Assembly: GCA_029939715.1 (NCBI GenBank)
Contig: JAOZSJ010000026.1
Location: 1-39,245, forward strand
Length of the DNA: 39,245 nucleotides
Source of the DNA: 4572-123 sp002084545
Lineage (GTDB): Bacteria > Desulfobacterota > Desulfobacteria > Desulfobacterales > 4572-123
Direction of reading: 5' to 3'
This document shows, piece by piece, positions 33,814-39,245 of this stretch. Position 1 is the stretch's first letter. Each line of letters starts with the position of its first letter. Position numbers and translations under genes: made by a program. The notes under the pieces were generated by a model, which searched no databases, was not told where the DNA came from, and worked only from the letters and a program-made list of their open reading frames with translations.

Positions 33814-34575
33814 CTATTTTATCCCCCGCTCCTGCTTGATATATTCATAGGCTTCCTGAATTTCCCGAAATTTATCATGAGCCAGTTTCACGAACTCATC
33901 CGGCAGCCCCTTTGACATGATCTTATCCGGATGGTACTCGAACACAAGTTTGCGATACCGCTTTTTTATCTGTTCCACCGAGTCGTTGCGACTGCATCCT
34001 AAAACCGCATAGTACCTTTCAAATTCCGCGACATACTTTGACCGCAGTTTCCGGTAAATTTCATCACTGAGCCCGAAAATATTAACGGCTGATATAATCA
34101 GACGTTCTTCCGATTCGCTGAGATTACCGTCGGAGACGGAAACCCTGAGCAGAACATCGACCATCATTTCCAGAAGCCTGGGTTGATATTGAAAAGCATT
34201 ATAAAACTGAGCCGCAAAATCCTGAAAGGTCTGAGGCGAATCGCCGGCTGCATGAAAAATATTAACCGCGGCCTGCCGGCTCTCCGGGCCCAGGTTCAGG
34301 TCCTGCTGCATAAAATTTTCAATGCTGTTAATCTCTTCCCTTGAGACATGGCCATCAGCACCGGTAATTTTTGCCAGCATGGAAAATGTAGCCACAAAAA
34401 AGGTCATCTGGGCGGACTCGCCCATGGAAAGCCGGTTACCCTGTCCTTGCCCGAGATAATTTATTTCATCTTTTTTATCAAATGTATGACCAAAGGCAGC
34501 CCCGGCAACCGCACCTAAAGGCCCCCCCAAAGCAAAACCGATTGTACCGCCGACAATTTTTCCAAACCACCCCAT
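33814..34575 (-). CDS. DjlA-like co-chaperone (TerB-like plus J domain)
   Basis: This is a 253-residue protein with three parts. The N-terminus is a glycine-zipper-like hydrophobic segment (VGGTIGFALGGPLGAVAGAAFG). The middle is a TerB/DjlA-like helical domain with acidic metal-type sites (ITGADGHVSREEINSIE and VSVSDGNLSESEERLI). The C-terminus is a J domain with the essential HPD motif in KLVFEYHPDKIMSKG. This matches DjlA, an inner-membrane-anchored DnaK co-chaperone. The ATG lies just after a stretch without a clear Shine-Dalgarno. It would stimulate DnaK at the membrane; client proteins are unknown. Confidence 0.85.
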   Translation of the reverse strand: MGWFGKIVGGTIGFALGGPLGAVAGAAFGHTFDKKDEINYLGQGQGNRLSMGESAQMTFFVATFSMLAKITGADGHVSREEINSIENFMQQDLNLGPESRQAAVNIFHAAGDSPQTFQDFAAQFYNAFQYQPRLLEMMVDVLLRVSVSDGNLSESEERLIISAVNIFGLSDEIYRKLRSKYVAEFERYYAVLGCSRNDSVEQIKKRYRKLVFEYHPDKIMSKGLPDEFVKLAHDKFREIQEAYEYIKQERGIK

Positions 34576-34761
34576 ATAATAATCCTTTATGCATTATTGC
34601 TTTCGCAAGACAATTTAAGACTTGCGTCCGAATAAAATCCCTTGTAGTTATAAAAAAAAATAATATCAAAGTGACAAACCTACTTTAATTAATAATACAT
34701 GTTGTAAAAATATCAAATTTTGCAGCCTTATTTTTTTTAAAACCCGGAAAACAGATCAAAC

Positions 34762-34950
34762 ATGAACACAATTACAATCATTGTAGCTCTTTTTACACTC
34801 TGGCTGGTAATGGGGCTGGGATACCTGGCGGAATACTTCAAGCTTCGAAAACAGGGCAAATCCCCGTTCGAAACCCTGAAATCCATCGAAGGCATCCTTT
34901 TTATCGCCAGTATTTTTATACCTCCGATATTGATTATGCTCTGTCGCTAA
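34762..34950 (+). CDS. Small two-helix membrane protein
   Basis: A 62-residue protein with two strongly hydrophobic segments (IIVALFTLWLVMGLGYLAEYF and GILFIASIFIPPILIML) joined by a basic loop KLRKQGKSPFETLK. The hydrophobic pattern and basic loop make a real small membrane protein plausible. The ribosome site is poor, and the last 17 bases overlap the 3' end of the convergent gene. Function unknown. Confidence 0.45.
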   Translation: MNTITIIVALFTLWLVMGLGYLAEYFKLRKQGKSPFETLKSIEGILFIASIFIPPILIMLCR

Positions 34951-35341
34951 ATTCGGATGTATCAGGATCAGCCGCTAATGCCCGCACGGAAGTGATTCCA
35001 ATTTTATTGCGCCGGTCAATGCACAGTTTCCCATCGTCACCGGCAAACCATAGCCGCTCATGGGTTGCTTGTGGTTTATCCGCCCCCCTGATTCCAGGCG
35101 GATAATGCTCGATCCAGACCAGCCGGTCAGGGAAAAATCCGTATTTACTCATGACTGTCGAAGCGATCAGCACGGCTCCATCCGTCACATTGATTCCGGC
35201 ATCCTCAGCATCTTCAAGCTGGGATGCAATCACGAGCGCATTTTTTTTACCCATATAAATATCAAGATCACACCGGCTTATAATTGCAAGCTGAGGATGA
35301 ACCCAGCTAAACGGCTTTATTTCAATATGCCTTACCGCCAT
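34934..35341 (-). CDS. Hypothetical protein
   Basis: This 135-residue protein starts at an ATG (35339-35341) with AGGAG upstream; a longer frame to 35389 lacks this support. It opens MAVRHIEIKPFSWVHPQLAI and contains GKKNALVIASQLEDAEDAGINVTDGAVLIASTVMSKYGF, then LVWIEHYPPG and ERLWFAGDDGK. The alternation of hydrophobic strands and charged turns suggests a soluble alpha/beta protein. No known catalytic motif, signal peptide or cysteine cluster. Good ribosome site and codon use argue that it is real. Confidence 0.55.
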   Translation of the reverse strand: MAVRHIEIKPFSWVHPQLAIISRCDLDIYMGKKNALVIASQLEDAEDAGINVTDGAVLIASTVMSKYGFFPDRLVWIEHYPPGIRGADKPQATHERLWFAGDDGKLCIDRRNKIGITSVRALAADPDTSEFSDRA

Positions 35342-35431
35342 TAAAAAACTCCTGTTCCTGCTTAAAATGTATCGGCCATAATCGTTCAAGCAACCAAATT
35401 AAACTTACGTAACAAAGTGATAATCAATGAA

Positions 35432-35749
35432 TTATTGATTATTCGAATTATCAATTTCTTTCCATGCCTTATATTTCAACAAATCTTTTTCAATAACATA
35501 CAGGCAGATCCCTATAATGGCGGCATCGTCAAGCTGACCAAATCCGGGAATCCAGTCCGGGATAAAATCAAGCGGACTTAAAACATATAGTATTGTCAGT
35601 AAAACAGCGGTAGCCGAACCAATCGCGACATCCCGGTATCGGCCCGCGGCATAATCTTTTATCAGCAGAACAAGCAGTTTCAGATCTTCGATAATACGCC
35701 ACACAAAACCGGTCCCGCCAAAATTTTTCCCAGATACATTTTTCTGCAT
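35432..35749 (-). CDS. DUF1232 (YkvA-like) membrane protein
   Basis: A small membrane protein of about 105 residues carrying the DUF1232 signature LSPLDFIPDWIPGFGQLDDAAIIGICLYVI, preceded by YRDVAIGSATAVLLTILYV, so two helices form a hairpin with the conserved LDFIPD in the turn. The start is uncertain. The ATG at 35749 (MQKNVSGKNF) has a weak GGGA upstream, and the frame can be extended to a TTG at 35881, which would add another hydrophobic helix (FVLIFLGTVYIIGYI). Function of the family is unknown. Confidence 0.65.
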   Translation of the reverse strand: MQKNVSGKNFGGTGFVWRIIEDLKLLVLLIKDYAAGRYRDVAIGSATAVLLTILYVLSPLDFIPDWIPGFGQLDDAAIIGICLYVIEKDLLKYKAWKEIDNSNNQ

Positions 35750-35952
35750 TCTAATATTCCCAATACCCCGGAGCCCTGGCCGGCACACCAAAGCATGAAA
35801 GTTGATTATATATCCGATAATGTAGACGGTGCCCAAAAAAATCAAGACAAAAAAATCAAAATTTAAAGGCTGCGGATTCAAATCGGTGATTAATGCTGCA
35901 TGGATAAAGAGCCTGTCTTTCGCTTAAAAAAGGGCCGGGCCTGAAATTCCTG

Positions 35953-35979
35953 TTGACTAATTTACATAATTTATAATAT
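35953..35979 (+). promoter_or_regulatory. Possible promoter for hisS-aspS
   Basis: TTGACT (35953-35958) is followed by TATAAT (35972-35977, only 13 bases away) and the overlapping TAATAT (35974-35979, 15 bases away). Spacing is short in both readings, but it is the best pair upstream of hisS in a 160-base AT-rich gap. Read by eye only. Confidence 0.35.
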
Positions 35980-36013
35980 CAAATAACGCTTATGCATCAT
36001 GGATTACCATACT

Positions 36014-36029
36014 ATAATTGTACAATTAT
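36014..36029. repeat. Perfect 16-bp palindrome before hisS
   Basis: ATAATTGTACAATTAT is an exact palindrome ending 13 bases before the hisS ATG and just ahead of its AGGA ribosome site. It could be an operator for a dimeric repressor or an mRNA structure that limits ribosome access. It does not look like a T-box, which would be larger. Confidence 0.5.
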
Positions 36030-36042
36030 TTAGGATTGAAAA

Positions 36043-37293
36043 ATGATACAATTGATCAGAGGATTCAAGGATATCCTCCCCGGAGAGGTAGAACTCTGGC
36101 AGCATATTGAAAAAACCGCTGTCACGCTTTTCCAGGATTTTGGATACAAAGAGATCCGGATACCAATCATGGAACGGACCGAGCTTTTTGCAAGAAGCAT
36201 CGGTGAAGATACTGATATTGTCGAAAAAGAGATGTACACATTCCCGGATCGCAAAGGGGATCTGATTACCCTGCGGCCGGAAGCCACGGCATCGATCTGC
36301 CGCGCTTATATTCAGCACAAGCTGCATGCTTCCGATCCGGTCCGAAAATTTTACACCATCGGCCCCATGTTTCGAAGAGAAAGACCCCAGAAAGGCCGCT
36401 ACCGGCAATTTTACCAGATCAATCTGGAGGCTTTCGGTATCGAATCGCCCCTGGTGGATGTTGAACTGATATTTTTACTGACCACCCTGCTGACACGACT
36501 GTCGATTTCCGATGTTCAGGCCCATATTAACTCACTGGGATGCCCTGAATGCCGGCCTCAATATAAATCGGCCCTGACGGATTTTATAAACTCGGCAGGA
36601 GACCGTCTCTGTTCGGACTGTACACGGCGAAAAGATAAAAATCCGCTTCGTGTACTGGACTGCAAAGTGCCGGCCTGCAAAGAAGCCATGACCGGGGCGC
36701 CCTCTATCATCGACCATTTATGTCCTGAATGCCGGGACCATTTCAAAACCGTCAAATCAGGTCTTAAATCTCTTAAAGTGCCATTTATCGTGGACCCTCT
36801 GCTGGTCAGGGGCCTTGACTACTACACCCGTACAACCTTTGAAATTCATACAGGCGCTCTGGGAGCACAGAGTGCAGTGGCAGGCGGCGGCCGGTACGAC
36901 GGCCTGGTCAAGGCGCTGGGCGGCCCGCAAATGCCGGCCACGGGATTTGCCATCGGGTTTGACCGGCTGGCCGAGATAGCGGCCCTGAACAATGATAATT
37001 TTGAAAAAAAACCGGCCATCTTTATTGCAGCCCTGGGAGAGAAAAGCAGTGCCATGGCTTTTGAATGGTCCTGTGCCCTGGGCCTTGCCGGAGTGGTCTG
37101 CGAGATGGACCTCACCGGCAAGAGCCTGAAAAGCCAGATGAAACGGGCAGACCGCCTGGGAGCGAAATATGTACTGATCCTGGGCGACCGGGAAATCGAA
37201 GATAATACAGCCATTTTGCGAAACATGCTGACAAAAAAGCAGGTACCTGTAAACCTGGATAATATCGTGGAAAGTATTCAAGAAAAAATTTGA
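36043..37293 (+). CDS. hisS: Histidyl-tRNA synthetase
   Basis: This 416-residue class II aminoacyl-tRNA synthetase charges tRNA-His. It opens with IQLIRGFKDILPGEVELW, the HisRS N-terminus. Motif 2 is FYTIGPMFRRERPQKGRYRQFYQ, the His-specific loop is VRGLDYYTRTTFEI, and motif 3 with the glycine-rich turn is ATGFAIGFDRLAE. The C-terminal anticodon domain follows (AGVVCEMDLTGKSLKSQMKRADRLGAKYVLILG). Four CxxC cysteines in CPECRPQYK and CPECRDHFK form a small insertion often seen in bacterial HisRS. The ATG follows AGGA. aspS starts about 14 bases downstream, so the two are one operon, a common arrangement. Confidence 0.95.
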   Translation: MIQLIRGFKDILPGEVELWQHIEKTAVTLFQDFGYKEIRIPIMERTELFARSIGEDTDIVEKEMYTFPDRKGDLITLRPEATASICRAYIQHKLHASDPVRKFYTIGPMFRRERPQKGRYRQFYQINLEAFGIESPLVDVELIFLLTTLLTRLSISDVQAHINSLGCPECRPQYKSALTDFINSAGDRLCSDCTRRKDKNPLRVLDCKVPACKEAMTGAPSIIDHLCPECRDHFKTVKSGLKSLKVPFIVDPLLVRGLDYYTRTTFEIHTGALGAQSAVAGGGRYDGLVKALGGPQMPATGFAIGFDRLAEIAALNNDNFEKKPAIFIAALGEKSSAMAFEWSCALGLAGVVCEMDLTGKSLKSQMKRADRLGAKYVLILGDREIEDNTAILRNMLTKKQVPVNLDNIVESIQEKI

Positions 37294-37307
37294 AAGGAAT
37301 AAATTCA

Positions 37308-39095
37308 TTGACTGATATACTCGGAGAAATGAGACGCACTCACCACTGCTGTGAGCTGAATGAAAGGGATATTGGGAAACAGGTCGTGCTGATGGGCTGG
37401 TTGCAGCGCCGGCGTGACCACGGCGGTGTTATTTTCGTAGACCTGCGGGACCGGGAAGGAATTACCCAGGTAGTTTTCAATCCTGAAATGGAGGCTGCCG
37501 CCCATGCCAAGGCCCACGCCCTTCGCAGCGAATATGTTATCGGCGTCAGAGGTACGGTAGAGCACAGACCCGACGGCATGATCAATCCGGAGCTGAAAAC
37601 CGGCGAAATCGAAGTGATGGTCACCGAACTGCGTATCTTGAACCCCTCCAGAACTCCGCCGTTTCTCATTGAAGACAATGTCGATGTATCTGAAAGCCTG
37701 CGCTTGAAATACCGGCAACTGGATCTTCGCCGCCCCTTGCTGCAGAAAAGCATTATCACGAGGCACAAGGCCGCTGCATCGGTGCGCCGATTTTTAAACG
37801 AACAGGGATTCCTCGATATTGAAACCCCCATGCTTACCAAAAGTACGCCGGAAGGAGCCAGGGACTACCTGGTTCCCAGCCGTGTCAATCCGGGCCAGTT
37901 TTATGCCCTGCCCCAGTCGCCCCAGCTTTTCAAACAGCTGTTGATGATTTCTGGATTTGACCGCTACTACCAGATCGTCAAATGTTTCCGGGATGAAGAC
38001 CTGCGGGCCGATCGCCAGCCGGAATTCACCCAGATCGATATGGAAATGTCCTTTGTGGGGGAAGAGGACATCATGAAGATTGCCGAAGAGATGATCGCCG
38101 CCCTGTTCGATGATGTTCTGGAAAAAACACTGGCCCCGCCCTTTGAGCGCCTCACCTATGCCGAAGCCATCGACCGATTTGGTCTGGACAAGCCCGACAT
38201 GCGTTTTGGCCTGGAATTAAAAGATATCTCGAACATTGTCAGAGATTCCGGATTCAAGGTATTCTCCAGCGTGGTCAAAAAAGGCGGCATTGTCAAAGCC
38301 CTGAATGCCAAGGGGTGCGTCGGTTTCTCCCGCAAACAGATCGATGATCTGACTGATTTCACCACTATATACCGGGCCAAGGGTCTGGCCTGGATCAAGG
38401 TCAAGGAAGATACATGGCAGTCGCCCATTGCCAAATTCTTTACGGATGAGGAAAAACAGCAGCTCAAAGAGCAAATCGACATGGAACCCGGCGACCTGGT
38501 CTTTTTTGTGGCTGATCAGCCCGGGATCGTCAACGACGCCCTGGGGCATCTGAGGAACCACCTCGGAGAAAAACTCGGGCTCATCGATAAGGACGCATTC
38601 AAATTTGTGTGGGTCACCCATTTTCCCATGTTTGAATACGATGAAGAAGAAAAACGATACCAGGCCCTGCACCACCCCTTTACCGCTCCTCTCGAAGAGG
38701 ACTATGGCCTGCTGGCCGATGATCCCCTCGCAGTCAGGTCCAGGGCTTACGACCTAGTACTAAACGGCTTTGAAATCGGCGGAGGCAGTATCCGTATTCA
38801 TCGGAAAGATCTTCAGGAAAAAGTGTTCGATGCCCTGGGCATGACCCCGGACGATTATGAGGAAAAATTCGGTTTTTTGATTTCAGCCCTGGAATACGGG
38901 GCTCCGCCCCACGGAGGCATTGCATTCGGGTTCGACCGCCTTGTCATGCTGCTTTGCAAAGAATCGTCCATCCGGGAAGTGATTGCCTTTCCAAAAACCC
39001 AGCGTGCCGCATGCCTGCTGACCGACGCGCCCTCGGAGGCGGTCAAGGCCCAGTTGGATGAGCTTTCATTGAAATTGATAAATTTTAACAAATAG
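37308..39095 (+). CDS. aspS: Aspartyl-tRNA synthetase, probably non-discriminating
   Basis: This is a 595-residue bacterial-type AspRS (class II). The N-terminal OB-fold anticodon domain contains GWLQRRRDHGGVIFVDLRDREGITQVVF. The catalytic core shows ETPMLTKSTPEGARDYLVPSR, motif 2 CFRDEDLRADRQPEFTQIDME, the bacterial insertion domain, and motif 3 GIAFGFDRLVMLL. His38 in RRRDHGG and Gly90 in RPDGMINPE match residues reported to let AspRS accept tRNA-Asn, where discriminating enzymes such as E. coli have RRRDLG. The start is a TTG (37308) about ten bases after AAAGGA; an ATG at 37329 would shift the numbering to His31 and Gly83. It follows hisS, and a tRNA-Asn gene lies 94 bases downstream. Confidence 0.93.
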   Translation: MTDILGEMRRTHHCCELNERDIGKQVVLMGWLQRRRDHGGVIFVDLRDREGITQVVFNPEMEAAAHAKAHALRSEYVIGVRGTVEHRPDGMINPELKTGEIEVMVTELRILNPSRTPPFLIEDNVDVSESLRLKYRQLDLRRPLLQKSIITRHKAAASVRRFLNEQGFLDIETPMLTKSTPEGARDYLVPSRVNPGQFYALPQSPQLFKQLLMISGFDRYYQIVKCFRDEDLRADRQPEFTQIDMEMSFVGEEDIMKIAEEMIAALFDDVLEKTLAPPFERLTYAEAIDRFGLDKPDMRFGLELKDISNIVRDSGFKVFSSVVKKGGIVKALNAKGCVGFSRKQIDDLTDFTTIYRAKGLAWIKVKEDTWQSPIAKFFTDEEKQQLKEQIDMEPGDLVFFVADQPGIVNDALGHLRNHLGEKLGLIDKDAFKFVWVTHFPMFEYDEEEKRYQALHHPFTAPLEEDYGLLADDPLAVRSRAYDLVLNGFEIGGGSIRIHRKDLQEKVFDALGMTPDDYEEKFGFLISALEYGAPPHGGIAFGFDRLVMLLCKESSIREVIAFPKTQRAACLLTDAPSEAVKAQLDELSLKLINFNK

Positions 39096-39107
39096 ATAAT
39101 TTTTCGC

Positions 39108-39134
39108 TTGACTTTGAGAGCAGAGTTGTCTAAT
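39108..39134 (+). promoter_or_regulatory. Possible promoter for tRNA-Asn
   Basis: TTGACT (39108-39113) and TCTAAT (39129-39134, five of six -10 matches) are 15 bases apart in the gap between aspS and the tRNA gene. A GC-containing discriminator (AAGGCG) follows, as in stable-RNA promoters. The short spacing lowers confidence. Confidence 0.4.
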
Positions 39135-39189
39135 TAAGGCGATTCAGTTGAACGACGGTGGTATGTCGATAGCTGAAAAATTTTATTGA

Positions 39190-39245
39190 TCCCCAGTAGC
39201 TCAGTCGGCAGAGCAAGTGGCTGTTAACCACTGGGTCCGCGGTTC
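39190..39245 (+). tRNA. tRNA-Asn (anticodon GTT), 3' end cut by the window
   Basis: The 56 bases shown begin TCCCCAG (acceptor 5' strand) and continue with the D arm AGCTCAGTCGGCAGAGC. The anticodon arm AGTGGCTGTTAACCACT has GTT at 39223-39225. After the variable region the T arm begins GCGGTTC. The rest of the T arm and the 3' acceptor strand lie beyond the window. Confidence 0.93.

Overview
The window looks like chromosomal DNA of a sulfate-reducing deltaproteobacterium (Desulfobacterota, most likely Desulfobacterales). The main evidence is a complete Tmc transmembrane redox complex locus (tmcA-D, 23121-26911 minus), which is typical of sulfate reducers. Supporting evidence is a second multihaem c3-like cytochrome, several heterodisulfide-reductase (Hdr) type proteins, and an HdrA gene read through an in-frame UGA (selenocysteine). 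I see no insertion sequence, phage gene, integrase or CRISPR array. The only RNA gene is a tRNA-Asn cut by the right edge.

Layout. 1-1793 (minus): the start of an ABC permease and its periplasmic binding protein (Fe3+/phosphonate type). 1890-4250: a histidine phosphatase, a small GGQ release-factor-like protein and two overlapping half-permeases. 4284-7337 (minus): a SNF2 helicase with two SWIM zinc motifs. 7552-9286 (plus): a tryptophan-regulated unit, made of a promoter, a 48-residue leader peptide with four consecutive Trp codons, an intrinsic terminator and a TrpB2-type tryptophan synthase beta chain. The leader is too short for ordinary ORF calling.

9867-22676 (plus) is the centrepiece, a nearly gapless cluster. 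It contains a 2-oxoacid:ferredoxin oxidoreductase (delta, alpha and a beta-gamma fusion), a 1105-residue HdrA/GltD-like flavoprotein fusion, an MvhD-like protein, a two-CCG-domain HdrC/HdrB fusion, a soluble GAF histidine kinase, a receiver protein, and a selenocysteine HdrA fused to MvhD and a zinc ribbon. My inference is that the oxidoreductase feeds low-potential electrons into a flavin-based bifurcating or confurcating Hdr complex that exchanges with NAD(P)H and a disulfide or membrane acceptor, with a sensor pair monitoring or controlling it. Next to it, on the opposite strand, lies tmcDCBA with another receiver protein, so soluble and membrane-bound CCG/Hdr electron transfer are encoded side by side.

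27259-35749 is a looser set: a solitary DNA methyltransferase, a phosphoesterase, a large protein with an intact class III nucleotidyl cyclase site, a PilZ protein, a tetrahaem cytochrome, a cobalamin adenosyltransferase, a DjlA-like co-chaperone, a DUF1232 protein and small unknowns. 36043-39245 is housekeeping: hisS, aspS and tRNA-Asn. The AspRS carries the His/Gly signature of non-discriminating enzymes, which fits the adjacent tRNA-Asn.

All calls come from reading motifs, gene order and start sites by eye. No database search or folding program was run.
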